The position numbers and the translations under genes are program-made. A stretch of DNA of 64,000 nucleotides. Origin: CAZJBS01 sp964544475. Its GTDB lineage: Bacteria; CLD3; SB21. The notes below the pieces were generated by a model. The model was not told the DNA's origin and searched no databases. It saw only the letters and a program-made list of their open reading frames with translations. Numbering within the stretch: position 1 is the first letter of the stretch; every line of letters starts with the position of its first letter. Below are positions 26,174-35,328 of the stretch, piece after piece. The stretch spans positions 104,500 to 168,499 of the forward strand of contig CAZJBS010000007.1 of assembly GCA_964544475.1 (NCBI GenBank), given 5' to 3'.

Positions 26174-29107
26174 CTACTTCAGAAGCATCATCTTCATCAC
26201 TTTGGAGTAGCCGGAATTTGTAGTCAAGCGGTATAGATAGACACCTGAGCCGACCGCATGTCCCGCATTGTCCCTGCCATCCCAACTCACGGACACCGTA
26301 CCGGCCGGCATCGGTCTGGAAAGCAGGAGCGATCGGACTTCCTGCCCCAGCGCATTGTAGATGTCAAGGGACACTGTCGAGACTTGAGGAAGCTGGAAGC
26401 GAATGGTCGTCGTCGGGTTGAAGGGATTCGGATAATTTTGCCAGAGCGAAAACCGGGATGGAATCCCGTTGCGGTCGTTTTCCACATCCACGATGACCGT
26501 GCCGATACCGACGGCGGAAAAATCATCGACGTACCAGCCGATGCTTGTGATCGAGATGTCGCTCGCAAAATCCAGACGGATGACGATGTCATCTCCGGCA
26601 TGTGCCGTACCAGCCAGATTGAAGGTCTTCTGGGTCCACGTGAGATTGGCGCCGCTGAATGCCGGCTGACCTGCCATCGGATTGCCATCATCAAGTGCGG
26701 CAAGGGGGTAACCGCCGACCGGCGTCAAGATCTGAAACGGACCGCCGTTCAAAGAGATTTTGACATTGCCGCCGTCGTAGACACTTTCGGCATTGTAGAC
26801 ATGCCAGAATGAAAACGACGCGTTGTCGGACGCGACCGTCATTTCAGGCAAGGTCAGTTGGGAATAGGTTTCATCGTCATAGTTGCCATCCAGATTGGTG
26901 GCCCACAAGTTTGGGCTGGAGTGTGGTACGGGTGCGCCGGCTCCGGAAGGTGCGCCCCATTCCCATTCCAACGTACCTGTGAATCCGCCATTGGTGCCAT
27001 TGAGGTCCGTGGAAAAAACGGACAACGATCCGATCCGGAACACGTGGTATCCGGAGGGCGGATCAAATACGACATTCGGAATGGTCGCCCCATCCTTTGC
27101 CATGATGCGATATCGAATGGTGTCACTGAGAGCGACGGATACGGCAGGAAATGCACCGCTGAAAACGGAGCCGCCCTCATGGCCCAGGACAAATGGGTTC
27201 TGGGGCACGCTGTTTACAAGAAATTCGACGATCACGGAATCAACGATCAGGTTGTCCGTCACATCGGCGGTTACATCGGGAGGCCAGGAGGACAAGCCCT
27301 GATCCCCCAACGGCGAATGAACAATCACAGGCGCGACAATGTCCGCACCGACATGGAATGAATAGAACATCGCCGGTGCGTTGGAAGGGGCGGTTGAATG
27401 GATGCCCTGCGTGTTGACGACCTCAATATAGTATCCGATCGTGACGTTGGAACCCATGGACGGGATCGACGCCGTATACTGATTGGGCGTGCCGGTCGGG
27501 TTCATGGTGATGGTTTGGTCCAATGCGTCTCCAGCGCCGTAGATCAACCGGATAGAGTCCGGCACCAACGTCATCTGTGACGTGATCGTTGCGGTCACCG
27601 GATACGGTCCGGCTTCATTCTCGGTATCGCCAAGCGGTGTATGAGTGATGACCGCGCGGTAATAGTTGACCGCATTGAGGGCATTGACGATACCCCATCC
27701 GTAATATTTGTTGGGATTGATCGCATTGTTGGCGGTGTTGCGCAATGCGTCTCGTACCTGGAAAGGCGTCAGGGAAGGATTGGCCGACAGAATCAGGGCG
27801 CAGACGCCGGCCGTCAGTGGACATGAAAAGGATGTGCCGCTGACGCTTTCGTAGCCCGTAGCTCCCGGGCTCCCGTATGCCGCTTTGACGCCCGAACCCA
27901 TCGCCATCACGTCGGGTTTGATACGACCGTCCGTGGTTGGTCCGACGGAACTGAAAGACACTCTCGATCCACTGGAATTCACGGCCCCGACCGCGATGAC
28001 AGTGTCGCCATCCGCCGGTGCGCCCAGCGTATTGTGCTGGGAATTGTCGTATTCATTCCCGGCGGAATTGACCACCACAATACCCTCCCAGGTTGCCATA
28101 TCCGCGGCCTTGGTGATCCGGCAGGAGTCGCCGTTCATCCATGTCCAGTTGTAATACGATTGCCCGTCGAAACCAATGTATCCAAGGGAACAACTGATCA
28201 CGTCGATACCGTATGTTTCCGCCCATTCGACGGCCGCGATCCAATTGTCCTCTTCAACCGGCGTCTCGCTTTCCGTGTTTTCCGTCTTGGCCAGCACGTA
28301 CGACGCGGCAAACGCCGGCCCAATCAATTGTCCGGATGCATAGCCGCCGATCACCGAAAGCGTATTGGTGCCATGGCTACCTTCGCCCATGTCGCCGTCA
28401 TCGGCCACGCTGCTGTCGCCATTCACAAAATCGTGCGTTGCCAGGATATTCATGGAACTGAACGCTGCGTGACCCAGGTTGTTGAATCCGGCGTCAAACA
28501 CGCCGACGATGACGCCTTCGCCGTGAATGCCAAGGTTGTGAACGGCGGGCACGTTGATTTGCGATACCTGAGTGTAGGATGAACCATAGTTCAGCGAGTC
28601 CACCAGATTGAACTTGCCGCCCCCGCCCGGCGCCGACGAGGAATTCCACTCGATGGACTCGTCATGTTTTCGCAATTTCACGACCAGATCCACCTGGGCC
28701 ACAAACGGCAATTGCGCCAAAGCGTCGATCTGGGATTTCGTAACTTCCGCGCTGACGGCGTTGAACCAGCGCGACGTCTGTCGCAACCTGCGGACCATCG
28801 GACGGATGGCTTGCACGTACGTCCCTTCGAGCGGAAGGTCTTTGAACTGGATCAACTCGGATGCCGGCCGCATTTTTTGACGACGTACCATCGCACGTTC
28901 ACTCAAAAGCCGGCGCGCCTCATCCTGCCTGGCCGCCGAAGGCAACCCTTTGTCGGTCAGAACAATCCATGCAGAAACGGTTTCGTCGGCTCCAATACTT
29001 GCCGCGGCCAGCTGGAGACTTCCGGAAATCTTTTTGGAATAATCCTGTGCCAATCCTGCAGCGCTCATGCCCAAGATGGCGGTCAATACGTACATCACTT
29101 GTCTCAT
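26174..29107 (-). CDS. Secreted subtilisin-family (S8) protease with sorting domain
   Basis: A 977-residue exported serine protease. The signal peptide is MRQVMYVLTAILGMSAAGLA, and an inhibitor-like propeptide follows (about 40-145). The S8 domain (about 185-500) has the full triad: Asp205 in VFDAGF, His245 in GSHGTN and Ser426 in GTSFSCP, with Asn351 for the oxyanion hole. Beta-sandwich regions and a jelly-roll-like segment (about 700-880) precede the C-terminal sorting domain (NYPNPFNPTTTIRFQLP, ending MKMMLLK). GAGGA is eight bases before ATG 29107. It is first of three tandem exported-protein genes. It is likely a surface or secreted general protease; specificity is unknown. Confidence 0.93.
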   Translation of the reverse strand: MRQVMYVLTAILGMSAAGLAQDYSKKISGSLQLAAASIGADETVSAWIVLTDKGLPSAARQDEARRLLSERAMVRRQKMRPASELIQFKDLPLEGTYVQAIRPMVRRLRQTSRWFNAVSAEVTKSQIDALAQLPFVAQVDLVVKLRKHDESIEWNSSSAPGGGGKFNLVDSLNYGSSYTQVSQINVPAVHNLGIHGEGVIVGVFDAGFNNLGHAAFSSMNILATHDFVNGDSSVADDGDMGEGSHGTNTLSVIGGYASGQLIGPAFAASYVLAKTENTESETPVEEDNWIAAVEWAETYGIDVISCSLGYIGFDGQSYYNWTWMNGDSCRITKAADMATWEGIVVVNSAGNEYDNSQHNTLGAPADGDTVIAVGAVNSSGSRVSFSSVGPTTDGRIKPDVMAMGSGVKAAYGSPGATGYESVSGTSFSCPLTAGVCALILSANPSLTPFQVRDALRNTANNAINPNKYYGWGIVNALNAVNYYRAVITHTPLGDTENEAGPYPVTATITSQMTLVPDSIRLIYGAGDALDQTITMNPTGTPNQYTASIPSMGSNVTIGYYIEVVNTQGIHSTAPSNAPAMFYSFHVGADIVAPVIVHSPLGDQGLSSWPPDVTADVTDNLIVDSVIVEFLVNSVPQNPFVLGHEGGSVFSGAFPAVSVALSDTIRYRIMAKDGATIPNVVFDPPSGYHVFRIGSLSVFSTDLNGTNGGFTGTLEWEWGAPSGAGAPVPHSSPNLWATNLDGNYDDETYSQLTLPEMTVASDNASFSFWHVYNAESVYDGGNVKISLNGGPFQILTPVGGYPLAALDDGNPMAGQPAFSGANLTWTQKTFNLAGTAHAGDDIVIRLDFASDISITSIGWYVDDFSAVGIGTVIVDVENDRNGIPSRFSLWQNYPNPFNPTTTIRFQLPQVSTVSLDIYNALGQEVRSLLLSRPMPAGTVSVSWDGRDNAGHAVGSGVYLYRLTTNSGYSKVMKMMLLK

Positions 29108-29186
29108 TGCTTCATCCTCTTCAGTGGTATGGAAAAAACCAATCGTCCGATGTGAAAGGCGAAAAAAATTAGAGAAATAGGGTTTG

Positions 29187-29201
29187 AAATGCAAAGCATT
29201 T
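29187..29201. promoter_or_regulatory. Palindrome in divergent promoter region
   Basis: AAATGCAAAGCATTT is a perfect 6-bp inverted repeat around AAA, flanked by GGG and CCC in inverted orientation. It is in the 183-base region between the divergent subtilase and lipoprotein genes and could be an operator controlling one or both. Confidence 0.35.
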
Positions 29202-29290
29202 ATCCCTACACTATTTCAGGCGCATTGTCGCCACCGAGAAGTCATTCCCAATCTATACACATACCGTCTTAGTCCAATCAAGGAGCATTT

Positions 29291-29935
29291 ATGAAAACCA
29301 CGTTGCTTTTGTTCATATGCCTGATCGCACTGTCCTGCGGAGGATCGGGCTCATCTGTCCGTTCGGGTTCGTCACCCTCCTGGAAAGAAACCGGGACCTC
29401 CGCCGATGAATTCATGAAAACGGCCATGAAGGCGGAGGCGGATTATCAGGCCTCTCTTCAGACGTATCGTGAGGCGTTTTTGTACCTTTCACTTCTGATC
29501 ACCAACCCGAACGATGCGGTTCGAAAGGACTACCGTTCCGCCCTCGTTTTTGCCGAGTCCGTTGGTTCGCAATTCACCAAGCCGGACCAGTTGACCGCCA
29601 ATTTTTCGGCCCAGCAAATGCTTGTAAAAGAAGCGATACAGGCCGACGGCGATGTGTTGCGCAATCTTCAGATGCTGGCGCGTGAACTCCCTTCGGCCAA
29701 AGCCACGCTGACGCAATTGAACACGACCGGCAAGAATCTCTCGGAGCAAGGACCGGGAGTACTGGAGCGTGCGGTCACTGAGACCACCGACCAGGCGACG
29801 GTGAGCCGAATCCGGGTCAGTGTTTCAGGCATGACGGAAACCATGAGCGGCATTCATCAGAAAGCGCCAGGCCTGATGGAGAATATCAGCCGTCTGATTG
29901 AAACGGTCAACCAGGTTTCGACGGGCCTTCAATAG
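29291..29935 (+). CDS. Predicted helical lipoprotein of unknown function
   Basis: A 214-residue protein with a lipoprotein signal (MKTTLLLFICLIALSCGG, lipobox ALSC). After a Ser/Gly-rich linker the rest is mainly alpha-helical with long amphipathic stretches (for example QMLVKEAIQADGDVLRNLQ), and coiled-coil pairing is likely. I do not recognise a family. AAGGAG at 29280-29285 is well placed before ATG 29291. It stands alone: the subtilase diverges upstream and the MATE gene converges with a three-base gap downstream. Confidence 0.8.
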   Translation: MKTTLLLFICLIALSCGGSGSSVRSGSSPSWKETGTSADEFMKTAMKAEADYQASLQTYREAFLYLSLLITNPNDAVRKDYRSALVFAESVGSQFTKPDQLTANFSAQQMLVKEAIQADGDVLRNLQMLARELPSAKATLTQLNTTGKNLSEQGPGVLERAVTETTDQATVSRIRVSVSGMTETMSGIHQKAPGLMENISRLIETVNQVSTGLQ

Positions 29936-29938
29936 CGA

Positions 29939-31330
29939 TCAGATTTTGATGTGCTTCCACTGGCCGTCGCGGAATTTGACAAAACACATGATCCCAAACA
30001 CCATCATGTAGGCCGCCCACGCGATCCATGGTCCGTAGCGGTGCAGTCCGAGGGGAAAGGTGAAGAGATAGGTCAGCGGCAGGAAGATGCCCCAATTGAC
30101 GAAGATCTCGGCTTTCATCACCCATCGCGTGTTGCCGGCGCCTTCCAGGGCCGATGAGAAAACCATGCCGGCGGCATCCAGAATTTGTACCAAACCGACC
30201 AGGCGCAAAGGATACGCCGCGTAGCCGATCACGACCGGATCGTCGGTAAAAAGAACGACGATCCATTCCGGAACCACCAGAAAAAACACGCCCAGCGTTC
30301 CCATGAAAAGCACGCCCAATTTTGCCGATTCGTATCCGGCCCGTTCCGCTTTGTCGGGTTCGCCGGCGCCCAGGTGCTGCCCGATCATCGTGGCGGCGGC
30401 GACGCCGAATCCGTAACCCGGCATGAACGACACCGATTGAATATTCAGGACGACATTGACAATGGCAACCTGGACGACGTCCAGATGATCAACCATCCCA
30501 TAGAAAACCGCCAGGCCGCCGATCACCATGACCCCGCGCAGCGCATTGGGCGACGCCAACGTCCAGATGTCCCGGATGATCGACCATCGGACATTCTTTC
30601 GCCATCGCAAAAATCCGAACCGACGCCGGTAGTTCTTTCCGGCCAGGCCGAGGCTGAACCCAATCATGAACAGCAAACTGGCCACAAAGGCGGCGGCCGA
30701 GCCCACCGCGGCGCCGGGCACTTCCAGGCGCGGCATCCCGAATTTGCCGAAAATGAAAATGTAATTGCCCACCACATTGACCGCCAGCATGATCAGCGCG
30801 GACACGAGGAAAATTCTGGTTTTTCCGATCCCGCTGTAGAAGCCACGGAAAGCGAAGAACGGTCCCGAAATCAACAAAAACGGCGCCAGCACGCGGATAT
30901 ACGACACCGCGGAAGTGATCACCGTGCCGTGGGAGGACATCAACGTCATCAGGAATTCACAACCGAAAAACAGCAGTACGGCGCCCACGGCTCCTATGGC
31001 GACGGCCATGACCGCGGCATTGTCCAAAATCACGCCGCAGGCCTCGGGCTGTTGTTCCCCGTAACGCCTGGCCACAAGCGCCTGGGCAGCCACTTCGATG
31101 GACCGCGATACCCAGTGGACGGCCCAGAAGATGACGGCCGCCTGACCGGTCGCGGCGAGCGCCCCGGCGCCGAGGCGGCCCACCATGATGGTATCGGTCA
31201 GACCGATCGCCGTGATCGATGCCATGCCGGTCACGACCGGCAATGCGAGACGCCATATCTCACCCGCCACATGACGGTCCAGCGAAAAGACGCGAATAGG
31301 CATTCGGGATGTCACAGGAATTTCCACCAT
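29939..31330 (-). CDS. MATE-family multidrug/Na+ antiporter
   Basis: A 463-residue MATE (NorM-type) efflux protein with about 12 hydrophobic segments in two halves. Typical features include ALPVVTGMASITAIGLTDTIMVGRLG in the first helix pair and GYGFGVAAATMIGQHLGAG in the second half. Family members export drugs or metabolites in exchange for Na+ or H+. ATG 31330 lies seven bases after the stop of the ABC ATPase gene, so the two may share a transcript although they are different transporter classes. The substrate cannot be predicted. Confidence 0.9.
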   Translation of the reverse strand: MVEIPVTSRMPIRVFSLDRHVAGEIWRLALPVVTGMASITAIGLTDTIMVGRLGAGALAATGQAAVIFWAVHWVSRSIEVAAQALVARRYGEQQPEACGVILDNAAVMAVAIGAVGAVLLFFGCEFLMTLMSSHGTVITSAVSYIRVLAPFLLISGPFFAFRGFYSGIGKTRIFLVSALIMLAVNVVGNYIFIFGKFGMPRLEVPGAAVGSAAAFVASLLFMIGFSLGLAGKNYRRRFGFLRWRKNVRWSIIRDIWTLASPNALRGVMVIGGLAVFYGMVDHLDVVQVAIVNVVLNIQSVSFMPGYGFGVAAATMIGQHLGAGEPDKAERAGYESAKLGVLFMGTLGVFFLVVPEWIVVLFTDDPVVIGYAAYPLRLVGLVQILDAAGMVFSSALEGAGNTRWVMKAEIFVNWGIFLPLTYLFTFPLGLHRYGPWIAWAAYMMVFGIMCFVKFRDGQWKHIKI

Positions 31331-31337
31331 TGGCCTG

Positions 31338-32228
31338 TCAGGGTTTCACGAGGCGAATAAACAAGTCCTCCAGATCCGGCCGGATTTTTTCGATGGCATC
31401 CACATCCGCCGTCGCCGCCACACGCTGCAGGAGCCCGGCGAATGTATCGCCCGGCGACAGTCTGCCTTCCAGCCTGTCCCCGCGCCGGATCATGTCTGTC
31501 AGCACACCGGCCTGCATCAATTTTTCGATCGCGGGCGCCGCGGCCTGGATGCGTATCCGGCCGGAGTCAAAGCCCCGGCGCAAGGTTTCGATGTCGGTAT
31601 TCGCGACGGCGCGACCCTGGTGCATGAGGCAGATGCGGCGGCACATTCTCTCCACATGGTCCATCTGATGCGCCGATAGCACGACAATCTTGCCGCGGGC
31701 GGCCAACTCCGCAATCACGTCGCGGAACAGAATCTGATTGAGCGGGTCGAGGCCGGAGAAGGGTTCGTCCAGAATAACGAGGTCCGGGTCGTGCAGCAGC
31801 GCCGCCATGAGCTGGATTTTCTGCTGATTGCCTTTGGATAATTCCTCGCAACGGCGATGCAGAGCGTCGGTCATTTTCAATCGCTCGGACCACGCGTCCA
31901 TTTGCACCAGCGCCTTTGATTTGGAAAGACCCTTCAACCGGGCCACGTAGACGAGCATATCGCGAACGCGACTTCGGCGGTACAAACCCCTTTCTTCGGG
32001 CAGGTACCCGATCCGATCTTTGTACCCGGCATCCAGCGGGCGGCCGTCCATCGTGATCGCACCGCCGTCCGGCGGGATCATCTGGATGATCACGCGAATG
32101 GTCGTGGTTTTGCCGGCGCCGTTGGGACCCAGCAATCCAAAAACCTCGCCACGGCCGGCTTCGAAACTCAAATCCGACACAGCCTGTAGGCGGCCGTATG
32201 CTTTCGACAAATGTTCGATCTTCAACAT
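31338..32228 (-). CDS. ABC-2-type transporter ATPase (NatA-like), no permease nearby
   Basis: A 296-residue ABC ATPase of the NatA/DrrA type. Walker A is GPNGAGKT, the signature region is CEELSKGNQQKIQL (a variant of LSGGQ), Walker B is LVILDEPFSGLD, and the switch is SAHQMDHVE. The C-terminal about 80 residues are the usual DUF4162-like extension. Such ATPases pair with an ABC-2 membrane permease, but none is encoded next to it; the downstream gene is a MATE transporter. It is preceded by a terminator, so it begins a new transcript. Confidence 0.9.
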   Translation of the reverse strand: MLKIEHLSKAYGRLQAVSDLSFEAGRGEVFGLLGPNGAGKTTTIRVIIQMIPPDGGAITMDGRPLDAGYKDRIGYLPEERGLYRRSRVRDMLVYVARLKGLSKSKALVQMDAWSERLKMTDALHRRCEELSKGNQQKIQLMAALLHDPDLVILDEPFSGLDPLNQILFRDVIAELAARGKIVVLSAHQMDHVERMCRRICLMHQGRAVANTDIETLRRGFDSGRIRIQAAAPAIEKLMQAGVLTDMIRRGDRLEGRLSPGDTFAGLLQRVAATADVDAIEKIRPDLEDLFIRLVKP

Positions 32229-32240
32229 GGTCTTTCACCC

Positions 32241-32275
32241 AAACAAAAACGGGTTCTGGTTGTTCCGGAACCCGT
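32241..32275 (-). terminator. Intrinsic terminator after ino1
   Basis: ACGGGTTCTGG (32249-32259) pairs with CCGGAACCCGT (32265-32275) around a 5-base loop (one G-T pair). On the minus strand it runs into TTTTTGTTT, closing the CDP-alcohol transferase-ino1 transcript. Confidence 0.85.
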
Positions 32276-32301
32276 CATCATGATCCGATATGTCCGGCCG
32301 G

Positions 32302-33615
32302 TTAGTCGTAATATTCCAACCCGAGATGGGTGATCAATTCCTCACCCTTGAGCCACCGCAGCGTGTTCTTCAGTTTCATCAACTGGATGAAAAGGTCGTG
32401 TTCCGGGTACACGGACGCCGCATGCATCGGGCTCTTGAAATAGAAGGACAACCATTCCTGGATGCCGCGAAAACCGCAGCGTCCGGCCAGATCCAGAAAG
32501 ATGGCGAGGTCCAGCACGATCGGAGCTGCCAGAATGGAGTCGCGGCACAGGAAATCAACCTTGATCTGCATCGGATAACCCAGCCACCCGAAAATGTCGA
32601 TGTTGTCCCAGCCTTCTTTGTTGTCGCCGCGCGGAGGATAATAATTGATGCGCACGACATGAGAAATTTCTCCATACAGGTCGGGATACAATTCCGGCTG
32701 GAGAATGTGCTCCAACACGCTGAGTTTGCTTTCTTCTTTCGTCTTGAAGGACTCCGGATCGTCCAGCACTTCGCCGTCGCGGTTGCCCAGGATGTTCGTC
32801 GAATACCATCCGTTCATGCCAAGCAGGCGGGCCTTGAATCCCGGCGCCAGTATGGTTTTCATCATCGTCTGGCCGGTTTTGAAATCCTTGCCGCAGACCG
32901 GCACGTTGTTCGCGGCGGCCAGTTCCAATAGCGCAGGCACGTCGGCGGACAGGTTGGGCGCCCCGTTGGCGTAGGGAATACCTTCCTTGATGGCGGCGTA
33001 CGCATAGATCATACTCGACGGGATGTTCGGATCGTTGTTGATCAGGCCCTGTTCGAAGCCCGCCAGGGTCTGATGCACGTCGGTCGGTTTGATGAAGACT
33101 TCGGTGGAACCGCACCAGACCACGACCAGCCGGTCGCATTTGTTTTTCGACTTGAAATCGCGCATGTCCTGTCGAAGTTGTTCGGCCAGGTCCATTTTGT
33201 TTTTGCCGGTCTTGACATTCGGCCCGTTGAGGCGTTTGACGTACTTCTGATCGAAGACCGCTTTCATCGGGCGAATGGCTTCGAGTTCCGGCCGGAGTTG
33301 ATTGAGCAGATCCTTTTCCAGCACCCCCGCCTTCTTCGCGGCTTCGTAGGCGTTGTCTTCGAAGATATCCCAGCCGCCGAAAACGAGATTGCGCATGTCG
33401 GCCAGCCCGATGAAATCCTTGATGTAGGGCGTTCTTTTTTCCGTTCGTTTGCCCAGACGAATGGTGCCCATCTGGGTCAGTGAGCCGATCGGTTTGGCGA
33501 GGCCCTTGTTGACGGCCAGCACGCCGGCGATCATCGTGGTCGCCACCGCGCCCATGCCCGGCAGCAACACTCCCAGCCGTCCGTTTTCTGTCTTGATATC
33601 AATGGGTCTTTGCAT
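32302..33615 (-). CDS. ino1: Inositol-3-phosphate synthase (myo-inositol-1-phosphate synthase)
   Basis: A 437-residue NAD-dependent enzyme that converts glucose 6-phosphate to inositol 3-phosphate. The N-terminal Rossmann motif is VLLPGMGAVATTMIAG, and the catalytic region shows CGKDFKTGQTMMKT and MNGWYSTNILGNRDG, close to the family's conserved GxDxKSGQTxxK and SYNHLGNNDG motifs. It lies 15 bases downstream of a CDP-alcohol phosphatidyltransferase, a pairing expected if inositol phosphate is put into phospholipid. AGGAG directly precedes ATG 33615. Inositol lipids are uncommon in bacteria outside actinobacteria and some FCB lineages. Confidence 0.93.
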   Translation of the reverse strand: MQRPIDIKTENGRLGVLLPGMGAVATTMIAGVLAVNKGLAKPIGSLTQMGTIRLGKRTEKRTPYIKDFIGLADMRNLVFGGWDIFEDNAYEAAKKAGVLEKDLLNQLRPELEAIRPMKAVFDQKYVKRLNGPNVKTGKNKMDLAEQLRQDMRDFKSKNKCDRLVVVWCGSTEVFIKPTDVHQTLAGFEQGLINNDPNIPSSMIYAYAAIKEGIPYANGAPNLSADVPALLELAAANNVPVCGKDFKTGQTMMKTILAPGFKARLLGMNGWYSTNILGNRDGEVLDDPESFKTKEESKLSVLEHILQPELYPDLYGEISHVVRINYYPPRGDNKEGWDNIDIFGWLGYPMQIKVDFLCRDSILAAPIVLDLAIFLDLAGRCGFRGIQEWLSFYFKSPMHAASVYPEHDLFIQLMKLKNTLRWLKGEELITHLGLEYYD

Positions 33616-33630
33616 CTCTCTCCTGCTGAA

Positions 33631-34371
33631 TTAGGCGGTCTCGCGGACCACGGACGATTGGGCCTGTTCAGACCGCTCCATGGCGAGACTCAATTTGTAA
33701 CTGTGAACCATCCTCTGCACGCACGTAAAATTGGACAGGACGGCGACGACGAAAACCGGCACCGTAAAAATGTAAATCGGTTTGAAAACATGCCAGCCGG
33801 CGTATTCCACAACAAACGACGGATCCACAACCAGGGTGGACCAGCCGCAGAATAACGAACCCAGGCCGAGCCACACCACGCGTTCGGGGCGCTGCATGAG
33901 TCCGACTTTGCAATCCAGTTGAAGCCCCTCCGATCTCGCACGGATGTAACTCACCATCGTGGAGCCGCCCAGCGCGACAAAGCAGAAAATGCTCTCGTAA
34001 AAATAACCCTGCGCGATCAGATAATACCCCATGCCGATGAACATGATCACTTCGCTGTAGCGGTCAAGCACGGAATCATACAGCGCGCCAAACTTCGTTG
34101 ACAGGCCGGTGCCTCTCGCCACTTTGCCATCCATGATGTCGCAAATGCCCCCCATCAGGACCCAGAAGCCTCCCCATCCGACATACGACAAATCCGTCCT
34201 TTGGCCGTACATCGCCCCCAACCCGAACGACACGGCGGCGAAGACGTTGAAAATCAGACCGACCGTGGTGAACCAATTGGGATTGACCCGGAATCGGATG
34301 AACAAACGAATCAAGGGTTGGAGGAGATTTTGAAACCCGTCCTGGATGGACCTGGGCAGCATGACGCTCAT
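33631..34371 (-). CDS. CDP-alcohol phosphatidyltransferase (probable phosphatidylinositol-phosphate synthase)
   Basis: A 246-residue integral membrane enzyme. The CDP-alcohol transferase signature is complete: Asp78, Asp81-Gly82, Ala85-Arg86, Gly95, Asp99 and Asp103. About six membrane helices are visible. The family joins a CDP-activated lipid to an alcohol phosphate. Because the inositol-phosphate synthase gene follows directly, the acceptor is most likely inositol phosphate, giving phosphatidylinositol phosphate. Glycerol phosphate or another polyol remain possible. It heads the two-gene unit. Confidence 0.87.
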   Translation of the reverse strand: MSVMLPRSIQDGFQNLLQPLIRLFIRFRVNPNWFTTVGLIFNVFAAVSFGLGAMYGQRTDLSYVGWGGFWVLMGGICDIMDGKVARGTGLSTKFGALYDSVLDRYSEVIMFIGMGYYLIAQGYFYESIFCFVALGGSTMVSYIRARSEGLQLDCKVGLMQRPERVVWLGLGSLFCGWSTLVVDPSFVVEYAGWHVFKPIYIFTVPVFVVAVLSNFTCVQRMVHSYKLSLAMERSEQAQSSVVRETA

Positions 34372-34499
34372 GAAATGCCTAAAAAAAGTCCCGTGAATAG
34401 CGCAAAAAAATAACCCGCGAAGGTATCAACCGGTGTACAAAAAATCAAGGTTTAAAGCCGGATTGTGGATGGTCTCCGGCTTGTCAGGTCAGGACGGTT

Positions 34500-35234
34500 T
34501 CACCCGCCCCACACCCGCCGCACCAGTTCCGGCAACACCTCGCCCGACTTGCCGTTGAGGATCAGATGCGCGTAAGGACTCAACGGCGTCTCTTCGGGAT
34601 TGATCTCGACCAGCACGGCGCCGCGCTGGCGGGCTTCGAAAGGCAATCCGGCCGCGGGATAAACCAGTCCCGACGTGCCGATGGACAGAAAAACGTCGCA
34701 GTTTCGGGCGGCTTCCATCGCCTCCCGCATTTCGTCCGCCGGCAGCATTTCGCCAAACCACACCACGTCCGGCCTCAACATCGCGCCGCACCACGGGCAC
34801 TTCGGGGGCACATCCACGGAATCCCATCGATCCACGACCGTGTTTTCGGCAAAACATTTCGTTCGCAAAATGTTGCCGTGCAATTCCAAAACCCGCCGGC
34901 TGCCGGCCTTGCGGTGAAGATCGTCGATATTCTGCGTGATCAGGGTGAATGCTTCGACACGGGATTCGATGTCGGCCAGGGCGTAGTGACCGGCATTCGG
35001 TCGCACGAGGGCAATTTGATCGCGCCGCATGGCATACCATTCCCACACCATCCCCGGATTTCGCCGGAAGGCATCGGGCGTCGCCAGATCCTCCGCTCTG
35101 AAGTTGGCCCACAACCCGGTCTGGGCGTCGCGAAACGTCGGCACGCTGCTCTCCGCCGATATGCCGGCGCCGGTCAGTACAGCCCATCGCTTCGCGGAAC
35201 GCAACCGCGCCATCACACTCTCGTCCCAGGTCAT
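34500..35234 (-). CDS. Sirtuin (NAD-dependent protein deacylase), class III-like
   Basis: A 244-residue CobB-like sirtuin. The NAD site has GAGISAESSVPTFRD (22-36) and QNIDDLH (101-107), and the catalytic base is His119 in LELHGN. Tyr67 and Arg70 (YAMR) match the YxxR pair that lets class III sirtuins remove succinyl and malonyl groups. The zinc ribbon looks incomplete: Cys127, Cys146 and Cys149 are present but the fourth expected Cys, near 130, is absent. GTG 35240 is an alternative start with better spacing to GGAG and would add two residues. It diverges from the response regulator gene. Confidence 0.88.
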   Translation of the reverse strand: MTWDESVMARLRSAKRWAVLTGAGISAESSVPTFRDAQTGLWANFRAEDLATPDAFRRNPGMVWEWYAMRRDQIALVRPNAGHYALADIESRVEAFTLITQNIDDLHRKAGSRRVLELHGNILRTKCFAENTVVDRWDSVDVPPKCPWCGAMLRPDVVWFGEMLPADEMREAMEAARNCDVFLSIGTSGLVYPAAGLPFEARQRGAVLVEINPEETPLSPYAHLILNGKSGEVLPELVRRVWGG

Positions 35235-35328
35235 ATTCACACATGCTCCAAACTTGCGCTTTACTTTGGCGGGTTGAATTTCTAACTTTCCGCCGTCATT
35301 TACAACCTGATTCAAAAGGACACGACGC

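Noticed and set aside
30185..31360. A 391-codon plus-strand frame over the MATE gene
   Set aside because: Composition is dominated by His, Asp and Gln opposite hydrophobic codons; it is a shadow of a membrane-protein gene.
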